This document shows positions 1-6,458 of a DNA stretch of 14,253 nucleotides, piece by piece. This DNA comes from JAHCHG01 sp038246645. Its GTDB lineage: Bacteria > Acidobacteriota > Blastocatellia > Pyrinomonadales > Pyrinomonadaceae. The first letter of the stretch is position 1, and each line of letters starts with the position of its first letter. The translations under genes were made by a program, and so were the position numbers. The DNA is taken from positions 1 to 14,253 of the forward strand of contig JBBRVS010000144.1 in NCBI GenBank assembly GCA_038246645.1, in the 5' to 3' direction. The notes under the pieces were generated by a model. That model had not been told where the DNA came from, ran no database searches, and saw only the letters and a list, made by a program, of their open reading frames with translations.

Positions 1-759
1 CAGGAAGTTACGTTTTTTACCGACAAAGAAACGAATCCGCCGGTTTATGTCGGCGTTTTGATGGACACCTCGCCTTCGACCGCCGGAAAAATGAAGTTTT
101 CCAAAGAAGCGGCGAAAAATTTTATTTACACCGTAACGCGTTTGCGCAAAGACAAAGCGGCGTTTATGACATTTGATCATCAGGTCAGTTTGCGTCAGGA
201 TTTTACCGATAAACTCGATTTGCTCGATAAAGCCGTAGATGATGTCAAAAAAGTCGGATCGCAAACCGCGCTTTACGATGCGATCTGGGAATTTTCCGAC
301 GAAAAACTGCGAACCGCGCCCGGCAGACGCGTCATCGTCATTATTACCGACGGCGACGATACCTTCAGCCGGGCGGATTTAAAGGATGCGATTGATATTG
401 CCCAGCGCACCGAAACGACGATTTTCGCCATTTCGACCAAAGCCGGATTTTTGGGAACGGTTCCGGGTGTTGATGCCGGAACCGTCAAGGATAAAGGCGA
501 TAAATTTTTGACGCAGCTTTGCGAAGAAACCGGCGGCGAAGTTTTTTTTACCGGCGATATGATCGAACTCGAGCGATCTTTTACCAAAATTTCAAAAGAG
601 TTGAGCGGTCAATATATCATTACTTATCGTCCGGCAAACCAAAATTACGACGGTAAAGAGAGAAAAGTCGAGGTTCGTTTTGCAAACGGCGATTTGATTG
701 ATAAATACAGAATTCGCACAAAATCGAGCTATCGTGCGATTAATGACAGTTTGAGATAG
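1..759 (+). CDS. VWA-domain protein, VWFA-related acidobacterial type (5' partial)
   Basis: The frame is open from base 1, so the gene begins before the window; the in-frame TTG at 58 and ATG at 61 lie inside the domain and are not the start. The visible part is 252 residues. It opens at the first beta strand of a von Willebrand A domain, with the metal-binding DxSxS motif (DTSPS, residues 22-26 of the visible part), a later Thr in GSQTALYDAIW and an Asp in IITDGDD, which together make a MIDAS site. The C-terminal SGQYIITYRPANQ segment is typical of the acidobacterial VWFA-related family, usually exported proteins of unknown role thought to bind protein ligands through a divalent metal. It is a paralogue of the next gene but lacks that protein's glycine-rich loop. 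The signal peptide, if any, is outside the window. Confidence 0.9.
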   Translation, partial: QEVTFFTDKETNPPVYVGVLMDTSPSTAGKMKFSKEAAKNFIYTVTRLRKDKAAFMTFDHQVSLRQDFTDKLDLLDKAVDDVKKVGSQTALYDAIWEFSDEKLRTAPGRRVIVIITDGDDTFSRADLKDAIDIAQRTETTIFAISTKAGFLGTVPGVDAGTVKDKGDKFLTQLCEETGGEVFFTGDMIELERSFTKISKELSGQYIITYRPANQNYDGKERKVEVRFANGDLIDKYRIRTKSSYRAINDSLR

Positions 760-768
760 TTTTTATCA

Positions 769-868
769 GGTCTTTGGTCTTTGGTCTTTGGTCTTTGGTC
801 TTTGTTTTAATTGAAATTATTCATTTTCACGAAATGCAAAGACCCAAGACCCAAGACCAAAAACCAAA
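769..868. repeat. Heptanucleotide tandem repeat with inverted partner
   Basis: Five perfect copies of GGTCTTT run from 769 to 803. After about 33 bases of AT-rich sequence, a degenerate inverted counterpart (CAAAGAC CCAAGAC CCAAGAC CAAAAAC) occupies 837-868. The two arms can pair into a stem of roughly 30 bp with a few mismatches. It lies just after the stop of the first VWA gene and ends before the ribosome-binding site (GGAG, 876-879) of the second. It could attenuate or terminate transcription between the paralogues, or be a neutral dispersed repeat like the short heptamer repeats of cyanobacteria. No classical U-tract follows the right arm. Confidence 0.8.
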
Positions 869-889
869 CTTACTCGGAGTTTTTTATAT

Positions 890-1984
890 ATGAGTTGGAA
901 AGGAAAAATTACAATTTTATCGGTTTCATTAATGTTTATCGGCAGTTTGCTGTTTAATTCGTTTGTTTCGAATGCCCAGCAAACGCCGACGGATTCGACT
1001 TCGGATCAAACCGTTTCGACCGAACCGACTCCGCCGCCGATTATTATTGAAGACGACCAGATTCTCGAAATTGACACCGAGGTCGTCAATGTTCTATTTA
1101 CGGCGCAAGACAAAAACCGCCGGCTTTTGACCGATTTGAAGGAAACCGATATCCGGCTGATTGAAGACGGCGAACCGCAGGAATCGGTCGCTTTTTACAG
1201 GCAGGTTGATCTTCCGCTGTCGCTCGCTATTTTAATTGACACGAGCGCATCGCAGGAACGCACTCTGCCCGAAGAAAAAATGGCGGCAAAATCATTTTTG
1301 GAAGCGGTCGTCCGCCCGACAAAAGACGAAGTTGCGGTTATTTCTTTTACCGGCGAGGCAACGCTCGAACAGGGAATGACGAATAATATTGCCCGCCTGC
1401 GCCGCGCGGTTGATAATGTGCAGTTCGTTCCGCCTTCGGGTTATATCGGCGGCGGCGTAATTACCGGATCACCTCCGATTTCGGGCAGAAATCAAATGAC
1501 GCAAGGTTCGACCGCGATTTGGGACGCGATCTGGGTAACTTCCGAAGATGTTTTAGGACCCGCGCCGGAAAAAACGCGCCGCGCCATAATTCTGTTGAGC
1601 GACGGCGTAAATACCTACGGAAAGAAGAAAATGGACGAAGCCGTGCAAGCCGCCCAACGCAGCGAAGCCGTAATTTACTCGATCGGCATCGGCGATAATT
1701 TTTACGACGGGGTTGACGAAGGCGCGCTCCGAAAACTTTCCGAAAGAACCGGCGGACGCGCATTTTTCCCGCGCGACGAACGCGAATTGCGCGAAGCCTT
1801 CAAGATGATTCAGGACGAAATGCGTTCGCAATATCTGATCGCCTACGCGCCGACCAATCAGAAACGCGACGGGTCATACCGCAAAATCGAAATCCAATTG
1901 CTGAATCCCGAACTCGGCAAACAAAAAGTTGTCCTAACGCACCGGCAAGGCTATTTTTCAAAGTCTAAAAACGATAAAAAATAG
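890..1984 (+). CDS. Secreted VWA-domain protein, VWFA-related acidobacterial type
   Basis: Complete 364-residue protein. The ATG at 890 has GGAG at 876-879, about 10 nt upstream. Residues 1-29 form a signal peptide (Lys-containing start, hydrophobic stretch 7-27, likely cleavage after SNA at 27-29). A Thr/Pro-rich linker (about 32-50) and a small beta-rich segment with IRLIEDGEPQ follow, then the VWA domain at about 110-320. MIDAS elements are DTSAS (117-121), Thr208 in GSTAIWDAIW, and the Asp of LLSDGVNTYG. A Gly/Pro-rich insertion at about 181-206 is absent from the upstream paralogue. The end (RSQYLIAYAPTNQKRDG...) is the family's usual C-terminal beta segment. Likely an exported metal-dependent adhesion or ligand-binding protein; the ligand is unknown. 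It may share a transcript with the upstream paralogue, depending on the intervening hairpin. Confidence 0.9.
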   Translation: MSWKGKITILSVSLMFIGSLLFNSFVSNAQQTPTDSTSDQTVSTEPTPPPIIIEDDQILEIDTEVVNVLFTAQDKNRRLLTDLKETDIRLIEDGEPQESVAFYRQVDLPLSLAILIDTSASQERTLPEEKMAAKSFLEAVVRPTKDEVAVISFTGEATLEQGMTNNIARLRRAVDNVQFVPPSGYIGGGVITGSPPISGRNQMTQGSTAIWDAIWVTSEDVLGPAPEKTRRAIILLSDGVNTYGKKKMDEAVQAAQRSEAVIYSIGIGDNFYDGVDEGALRKLSERTGGRAFFPRDERELREAFKMIQDEMRSQYLIAYAPTNQKRDGSYRKIEIQLLNPELGKQKVVLTHRQGYFSKSKNDKK

Positions 1985-2006
1985 AAAAAAAGGTTTTTTT
2001 ACTAAC

Positions 2007-2041
2007 GGTTAATTGCGGCTTCAAACAGATTGCAATTACCC
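2007..2041. terminator. Possible weak hairpin after the VWA gene
   Basis: GGTTAATTGC (2007-2016) and GCAATTACCC (2032-2041) can pair over 10 bp with one mismatch around a 15-nt loop, about 25 nt after the VWA stop. The stem is AT-rich and no U-run follows, so termination is uncertain. The rest of 1985-2193 has no credible gene. It contains a heptamer-like repeat (2139-2166) and a TTGACG box at 2103-2108 without a convincing -10 element. Confidence 0.25.
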
Positions 2042-2138
2042 ATTAACTAAGCAGACAAGAAGAAGTTTCAAGATATTATGAAAATGCTAAGAACTCCCGT
2101 AATTGACGGATTAAACACAGGTTAGGAATTTTCTGACA

Positions 2139-2166
2139 TTTTCCATTATCCGTTTTCCATTTTGCA
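2139..2166. repeat. Degenerate heptanucleotide repeat (TTTTCCA-like)
   Basis: Four consecutive 7-mers read TTTTCCA, TTATCCG, TTTTCCA, TTTTGCA: the first and third identical, the others differing at two or one positions. It has the same period as the GGTCTTT repeat near 769 but a different sequence. It ends 27 bases before the GTG start of the ATP-grasp gene, so it lies in that gene's leader or promoter region. No paired inverted arm was found. Confidence 0.5.
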
Positions 2167-2193
2167 TTGGTGCTTACTTACAATTAACAAATC

Positions 2194-3102
2194 GTGAAAA
2201 TAATATTTTGCTCAGAACCTTTTTATCCGAATAAGTCTGATTATTCTTACGAAAAAGAAGCGACCGCCGCGCTCGAAGGCGGTTTTGAGGTCGAGCTTTT
2301 CAGTTTTGAAGATTTGACGGAAAATAACCTTTCAAACGCTTTCAAAAGAATAAAATCTGCTGAAACGCCGGAAAAAGCGATCTATCGCGGCTGGATGCTC
2401 AAACCCGAATTTTACGAAATTCTTTACGCTGAGTTAAAGGCGCGAAATTTGATTCTCATAAATTCGCCCGAAGAATATAAATTTTGCCATTATTTTCCCG
2501 AATCTTACGAAGTCATCAAAGAAGACACGCCGAAATCAATTTCGCTCGCCTTTGACGAAACTTTCAATCTTGAAAAACTTCTCGACAAACTCGCCGTTTT
2601 CGGCGATAAACCTCTGATTTTAAAGGATTACGTCAAATCGAGAAAACACGAATGGAACGAAGCGTGTTTTATTTCGTCAGCTTCAAATCAAGAGGAAATT
2701 GAAAAAGTATTGGCGCGTTTTATCGAACTGCAGGGCGAAGATTTAAATAAAGGTTTGGTTTTCCGCGAATTTATCGAATTCAAACCTTTGACCAATCATT
2801 CAAAAAGCGGAATGCCTCTGACCAAAGAATTCCGGCTGTTTTTTCTCGAAAATGAGTTGATTTTTACGTCCGAATACTGGGAAGAAGGCGAATACGAAGA
2901 AACCGATCTGCCGAAAGATTTATTTTCAGATGTGGCAAAAAATGTTAAAAGCAATTTTTTCACAATGGACATCGCCCAAAAAACCGACGGCGAATGGCTG
3001 ATCGTCGAGCTCGGCGACGCGCAGGTTGCCGGCTTGCCGGAAAAAAGCGATGAAAAGAGTTTTTATAAAAGTCTAAACCCAAAGGCAGAAGCCCGCCCGT
3101 AA
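2194..3102 (+). CDS. ATP-grasp domain protein, R2K clade
   Basis: 302 residues from a GTG start; the N-terminus (MKIIFCSEPFYPNKSD) aligns with the family's usual beginning, which supports this start despite no clear Shine-Dalgarno sequence. Recognisable R2K-type ATP-grasp features are the YRGWML motif (64-69), INSPEEYKFCHYFPESY (89-105), the ATP-binding Lys and motif LILKDYVKSRKHEW (141-154), REF at about 191, a KEFRLFF strand, and the C-terminal metal/ATP segment IVELGDAQVAGLP. ATP-grasp enzymes join a carboxylate to an amine or similar nucleophile via an acyl-phosphate. Substrates of R2K proteins are mostly unknown, and no partner gene is adjacent. The last five residues (AEARP) and the stop come from a REP-like repeat, so the native C-terminus was probably a little different. 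Confidence 0.85.
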   Translation: MKIIFCSEPFYPNKSDYSYEKEATAALEGGFEVELFSFEDLTENNLSNAFKRIKSAETPEKAIYRGWMLKPEFYEILYAELKARNLILINSPEEYKFCHYFPESYEVIKEDTPKSISLAFDETFNLEKLLDKLAVFGDKPLILKDYVKSRKHEWNEACFISSASNQEEIEKVLARFIELQGEDLNKGLVFREFIEFKPLTNHSKSGMPLTKEFRLFFLENELIFTSEYWEEGEYEETDLPKDLFSDVAKNVKSNFFTMDIAQKTDGEWLIVELGDAQVAGLPEKSDEKSFYKSLNPKAEARP

Positions 3103-3183
3103 GCAAGGGCGTATTCCCTAAATTCAAAGCCGGAAGCCCGCGCGTGATACTCTTACACCCTTGCTCACGCGCGGGTTTCCGCC
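3084..3183. repeat. REP-like palindromic repeat cluster
   Basis: Three related units are present. Copy 1 is 3084-3113 (plus). Copy 2 is the half-unit 3129-3147 (plus). Copy 3 is 3154-3183 (minus). Copies 1 and 3 match at 25 of 30 positions in inverted orientation, with a shared core like GGAAGCCCGCGCGTGAGCAAGGG. Base composition is much more GC-rich than the surroundings. The cluster fills the space between convergent genes and invades the 3' end of the ATP-grasp gene. This is the usual setting for dispersed REP/BIME elements; copy number elsewhere cannot be seen here. Confidence 0.75.
3129..3183. terminator. Bidirectional hairpin between convergent genes
   Basis: GCCGGAAGCCCGCGCGTGA (3129-3147) pairs with TCACGCGCGGGTTTCCGCC (3165-3183): 19 positions with one mismatch and one G-U wobble around a 17-nt loop, so a very stable GC-rich stem. 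It sits 27 nt after the ATP-grasp stop (plus strand) and 3 nt after the ferritin-like gene's stop (minus strand). It could therefore end transcription or protect RNA 3' ends for both. It lacks a U-tract, so it is not a textbook intrinsic terminator. Confidence 0.5.
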
Positions 3184-3186
3184 AGA

Positions 3187-3678
3187 TTAGCTCCAACGAA
3201 AAAACTTTTTCGTCATCGGCAAAAGGCGATGATTTTTGACGACTCCGCTGAAAAATTCTTCGTGCTGCGCTTCGACTCTCGACATTTCCATCATTTCTTC
3301 GGCGCAAGTTTCCAAACTTAATTCTCTTGCATATTCGGCGGCTTCTTCGTATTCGATAATGTTTTGACTTTCCAATCTTCCGGCAAAATACATCGGGAAA
3401 AACCAACCGGAAACGAAACATAAAACTCCCAAGGTTCGCCCGATTGTCCAGAAAACCGCTTCACGCAATTTGCGCGGCTCTGTGCCAAGTTCAAACAGCC
3501 ATTTTCGTACATTTTCGCGGTGCGTCCATTCTTCCGTTTCGATTATTTTGATCTGCTTTTTTTCGTCTGATTCGCGCAGAGATTTCCAATGCCCGCGATA
3601 CGCAAACGCGGCGGCAAGTTCACCCGCGTGGGCGTTTTGCAAGATTCGGATTAGATTTTTACGGGCATTTTCTGACAT
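3187..3678 (-). CDS. Ferritin-like (COQ7/rubrerythrin-type fold) diiron protein
   Basis: 163 residues. The spacing of ligand candidates fits a four-helix diiron site: E20 (helix 1, HAGELAAAFAYR), E50 and H53 (ExxH in ETEEWTH), E103 (AGRLESQN), and E136 and H139 (ExxH in RVEAQHEEF). Between helices 2 and 3 is a hydrophobic segment (about 79-100, GRTLGVLCFVSGWFFPMYF), reminiscent of COQ7-type membrane-associated hydroxylases. The family carries out oxidase/hydroxylase chemistry or iron/oxygen handling; the reaction cannot be assigned from sequence alone. Its ATG directly follows the TAA of the preceding 108-aa gene with no gap, so translation is probably coupled. It is the last gene of the minus-strand array, and its stop abuts the GC-rich hairpin. 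Confidence 0.75.
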   Translation of the reverse strand: MSENARKNLIRILQNAHAGELAAAFAYRGHWKSLRESDEKKQIKIIETEEWTHRENVRKWLFELGTEPRKLREAVFWTIGRTLGVLCFVSGWFFPMYFAGRLESQNIIEYEEAAEYARELSLETCAEEMMEMSRVEAQHEEFFSGVVKNHRLLPMTKKFFRWS

Positions 3679-4005
3679 TTATTGGTTGCGGATTTTTGAT
3701 AAAAATTCAATTAATTCGGGTAAATTATCATTCCATTTGTTATTAAAAACCAATGTGAAATCCGTAGATTCACCTTGCCAATGTGGCGGACGCATTAACG
3801 AAGCCAAAACTGCCCACACAGCATTTTTATCAACGATAATTTGCGGATCAACAACATAGGTTATGAATGCTTTCGCACCGATGGGCGACCACGTTGAATT
3901 TATTTCCCAAACTTTATTTTCCCACCACTCATATTCATCAATTTTAACGATTTTCCAACCGTTTTTCTCGATTTTAGCCTGAATTGTTCTTTTTTGGGTT
4001 ATCAT
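3679..4005 (-). CDS. Hypothetical 108-aa protein
   Basis: Not recognised as a named family. It is soluble, with no signal peptide or membrane segment, and aromatic-rich: WKIVKIDEYEWWENKVWEINSTWSPIG near residues 17-43 (written here as one descriptive stretch in parts: WKIVKIDEYEWW at 17-28, VWEINSTW at 32-39), then a strand FITYVVDPQ and a MRPPHWQGE loop. The alternating strand pattern suggests a small alpha/beta fold. It starts 18 nt after the carboxypeptidase stop with only a weak purine-rich ribosome site. Its TAA is directly followed by the ATG of the ferritin-like gene. That coupling suggests balanced co-expression with the diiron protein, perhaps as a partner, but nothing shows a physical interaction. 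Confidence 0.7.
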   Translation of the reverse strand: MITQKRTIQAKIEKNGWKIVKIDEYEWWENKVWEINSTWSPIGAKAFITYVVDPQIIVDKNAVWAVLASLMRPPHWQGESTDFTLVFNNKWNDNLPELIEFLSKIRNQ

Positions 4006-4023
4006 TTTCGCAATGCCGCCATT

Positions 4024-5283
4024 TTATCCGGCAAGCAGTAATTTCATCAATTCGATTGCGCCGACCCTGCCTTTTTTCTTGATAAATTTTCTGGGCGTGT
4101 TGTCGCCGATTTCAAAGACGATTGCTTCCATTTGGTGCGCTTTGAGAAAATAATTTCGGGAAACCATCGTCGGTTCTAATCTTTTATTCGCTTGAATTTT
4201 CGGCACGTAATTCGGGATTTCCTTTTGAATATTTTCCAGCCAATTCCAGACAAGATTCGGCATACTACCCGAAATTCCGCGTTCCATCGGATAATAAATA
4301 TCGTCCCACGTCGAATGAAAATCAATGCCGAAATAAAATTTTCCGCCCGTTTCCAGTTCGCGTTTTTTCAAAAATTCTCTGACGGCGGTCGTTTCCGGTT
4401 GATTGAACATCGCCCAATCGCGATTCAGGTCAATTCCGCCCGAATTATGCCGCCAATTTCCCGCGTCAACGCCGTCGGGGTTCATCAAAGGCACGACATA
4501 AACCGTCCAATCTTGGCGAAAGTTTTTCGAGAGTTTCGATTTGTCGGCGATTTTCTCGACAAACGCCTGCATCGCAAAATATCCCGTAACTTCCGGCGGA
4601 TGCTGGCGCGAGATGACGAGCATCATCTTTTTCGATTCGGGATTGCCGATCCGAATCATTTTCAGCGGACGACCTTCCGCGCTTTTGCCGATCTCTTCGA
4701 TATTTAAATTGCGTTTTCGCGCCAGATCGTCCATCCAGGCGAAAACCTTTTGGGAATTTTCAAGTTCCTGCGCCGAAATCCAAAGCGGTTTTTTACTCAC
4801 TTTAAGCCGCATCACAATGCGTTTCGGACGCGATTCTGCACCGGATTTTTCCGTTCCTTTTTCTTCTTCAGTGATATATTTATCTTTCAGCGTTTTCCAT
4901 TTCACGCCGTCTTTGCTGATCTGCGGCGAATAACGGTGCTTGGCTTCTTCGGGATAAACGAGTTTTACAAAAATCTCTTTTTTCTTGTTCGACCAAACCC
5001 GAAATGCATACCACGGACTCATATTGATCGGCGCATTTTCAGGTGTAATCTGAATCGTATAAGAATTTTCGCCACTTCGCTCGATCTTGTTAAGCCGTGC
5101 GCCGTCAAATTCGTTTGAAAAATAAACGCCGTCCGCTTCAAACGCAAAAGTCTTTTTCAATTGCTTTTCAATCGGTCGTGAAGTTGTATCAACCAGCCGA
5201 ACCGTTTCCTGCGTTTGCTCAACTTGGGCAAACGCGGAAATAAAAAGGACGAAAAATAGAAAAATTGAAAGAAGTTTTTTCAT
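4024..5283 (-). CDS. Secreted M14-family zinc carboxypeptidase
   Basis: 419 residues with a clear signal peptide (MKKLLSIFLFFVLFISAFA, residues 1-19, then Q20). An N-terminal beta-rich domain (about 40-165) resembles the one preceding the catalytic domain in cytosolic-carboxypeptidase-like M14 enzymes. The catalytic domain spans about 180-417. Zinc ligands are H228 and E231 (RQHPPE) and H323 (DFHST); the substrate-carboxylate Arg is R288 (GGIDLNRDW, following NPDG at 268-271); the catalytic Glu is E391 (IVFEIGD). All essential residues are present, so an active metallo-carboxypeptidase acting outside the cytoplasm is likely, removing C-terminal residues from peptides. The gene starts 14 nt after an Uma2 stop and is followed by the 108-aa gene. 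Substrate preference cannot be read from the sequence. Confidence 0.9.
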   Translation of the reverse strand: MKKLLSIFLFFVLFISAFAQVEQTQETVRLVDTTSRPIEKQLKKTFAFEADGVYFSNEFDGARLNKIERSGENSYTIQITPENAPINMSPWYAFRVWSNKKKEIFVKLVYPEEAKHRYSPQISKDGVKWKTLKDKYITEEEKGTEKSGAESRPKRIVMRLKVSKKPLWISAQELENSQKVFAWMDDLARKRNLNIEEIGKSAEGRPLKMIRIGNPESKKMMLVISRQHPPEVTGYFAMQAFVEKIADKSKLSKNFRQDWTVYVVPLMNPDGVDAGNWRHNSGGIDLNRDWAMFNQPETTAVREFLKKRELETGGKFYFGIDFHSTWDDIYYPMERGISGSMPNLVWNWLENIQKEIPNYVPKIQANKRLEPTMVSRNYFLKAHQMEAIVFEIGDNTPRKFIKKKGRVGAIELMKLLLAG

Positions 5284-5297
5284 TTTAGAAAATAAAA

Positions 5298-5882
5298 TTA
5301 ATTTTGGTCTTCGGAAAAATCTATTTTGTCATAAATTTCAGCCAGCGCAATTCTGCATTCGATTGAAGAAAACTCGATTTCAGAATCAATTCCGACGGCT
5401 TCCGACAAAAGCCAAAAACCGTCGCCGTGCCTGACATATTTTTCGACTCGCGCTTCATTTTGCGAAACAAGAATATATTCCTGCAAACTTTCGATGCTTC
5501 GATAATGCTGAAACTTTTTGCCGCGATCATAAGATTCGGTCGAATCGGAAAGAACTTCGATCAATAAAACAGGATTTAAAAGCGTATCGAAAACATTGTC
5601 TTGAAATGCAGGTTCACCGCACACGACAACCAAATCGGGATAAGTGTAAAGTCCCGTTTCAGGGACAAAAATACGCATATCTCCTGAATAACTTTCACAG
5701 TCCTTACCTTTCAAATGTTGCCAAACTAAACCGTTTAAATTTTGGTTGATAATATTATGGTTTCGCTTCGCTCCAGCCATTGCGAATATCTCGCCGTCAA
5801 AATATTCGTGCTTTGTCTCCGCTTTTCTCTCGAATGCGAGATATTCTTCGGGCGTTAATTTTGTTTTCGGTTTTGCGCTCAT
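5298..5882 (-). CDS. Uma2 family (PD-(D/E)XK endonuclease-like) protein, classical type
   Basis: 194 residues from the ATG at 5882. A TTG six codons upstream is less likely, because this ATG overlaps the previous stop (ATGA) and follows GGAGAAGGAA. The protein has the usual Uma2 order: LTPEEYLAFER (9-19), HEYFDGEIFAMAG (25-37, with E26), YPDLVVV (81-87, D83), LLIEVLSDSTESYDRGKKF (106-124, E109 and K122/K123), then a C-terminal beta segment with EYILVSQNEARVE. D83, E109 and the lysines fit a PD-(D/E)XK nuclease core. Uma2 proteins are numerous in Cyanobacteria, Chloroflexota and Acidobacteriota, and their role is largely unproven. This copy is clearly more distant from the other three Uma2 proteins in the window than those are from each other. 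Confidence 0.88.
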   Translation of the reverse strand: MSAKPKTKLTPEEYLAFERKAETKHEYFDGEIFAMAGAKRNHNIINQNLNGLVWQHLKGKDCESYSGDMRIFVPETGLYTYPDLVVVCGEPAFQDNVFDTLLNPVLLIEVLSDSTESYDRGKKFQHYRSIESLQEYILVSQNEARVEKYVRHGDGFWLLSEAVGIDSEIEFSSIECRIALAEIYDKIDFSEDQN

Positions 5883-5935
5883 TTTCCTTCTCCAATCCAA
5901 CGCTTTGTTTCGACTATTTCATCAATTTTATTTTC
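5871..5935. repeat. 65-bp direct repeat, copy A
   Basis: Matches 7110-7174 in the same orientation at 64 of 65 positions (the difference is at 5886 versus 7125). This copy covers the last 18 codons and stop of the 191-aa lipoprotein gene and the first codons of the classical Uma2 gene, including its ribosome-binding site. The period between copies is 1239 bp. Confidence 0.95.
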
Positions 5936-6454
5936 TAAATTGAATAGTTGTTGCGGAAAGACAATTTCTGATAAATCTTCTGCTTTTCCGCTTGAAGAAT
6001 TATCTTTTGGCTTGTCATTTTCAAAACATCCCTGATAGTGATTTATAGTTTTTTCCTTTCCATTTAAATTAATTTTTAGAGTTACGCCCGGCATATCAGT
6101 AGCAAGATTTGGACAATTTTTAGAATCGTAATTATAAGCGTTATCGAATGAAAAGAAATTGGCTTTCTCAATTTCATTAATTAATCGCTTCAATTGTTCT
6201 TCGGTTAATTTATCTTCTGCTTTTCCCGTTGTTTTTGTCCAAAATTTACCTTCAAATATAACTTTTCCGTCCGGCTGAACGGTTAAATCGTAAATCGGAC
6301 AACGACCATAACAGGCAGACCTTTCCATTTTCAAAAATAGTTGCGTCTTTTCTTTCGGCTGAGTTGGATTTACGTTTTCATTTTGCGAAATAGAATTTCC
6401 GCAAGCCGCCAACATACAAACAAAAAAGAACAAAATAAATTTTGAGATAAACAT
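5879..6454 (-). CDS. DUF6438-like lipoprotein (191 aa)
   Basis: A lipoprotein signal is present: hydrophobic stretch 5-17 and lipobox LAAC with Cys18 as the lipidated residue, followed by a low-complexity Asn/Gln/Pro linker (about 19-37). The domain begins LKMERSACYGRCPIYDLTV and has PDGKVIFEG, the pattern of the DUF6438 family. Cys48, Cys52, Cys114 and Cys143 are conserved in the paralogue at 7187-7717 and could form two disulfides in the periplasm. The helical LTEEQLKRLINEIEKANFF segment is also shared. Function is unknown. The ATG lies 4 nt after the stop of the preceding Uma2 gene, and the stop overlaps the next Uma2 start (ATGA). The 3' end is duplicated at 7118-7174. Confidence 0.8.
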   Translation of the reverse strand: MFISKFILFFFVCMLAACGNSISQNENVNPTQPKEKTQLFLKMERSACYGRCPIYDLTVQPDGKVIFEGKFWTKTTGKAEDKLTEEQLKRLINEIEKANFFSFDNAYNYDSKNCPNLATDMPGVTLKINLNGKEKTINHYQGCFENDKPKDNSSSGKAEDLSEIVFPQQLFNLENKIDEIVETKRWIGEGK

Positions 6455-6458
6455 ATTT

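Noticed and set aside
769..868. CRISPR-like array
   Set aside because: The 7-base units are contiguous with no spacers and no cas genes nearby; it is a simple tandem repeat with an inverted arm.
4192..5118. Several plus-strand open frames opposite the carboxypeptidase
   Set aside because: The minus-strand M14 protein has all catalytic residues; the opposite frames are basic, Phe/Arg-rich shadows created by its codon use.
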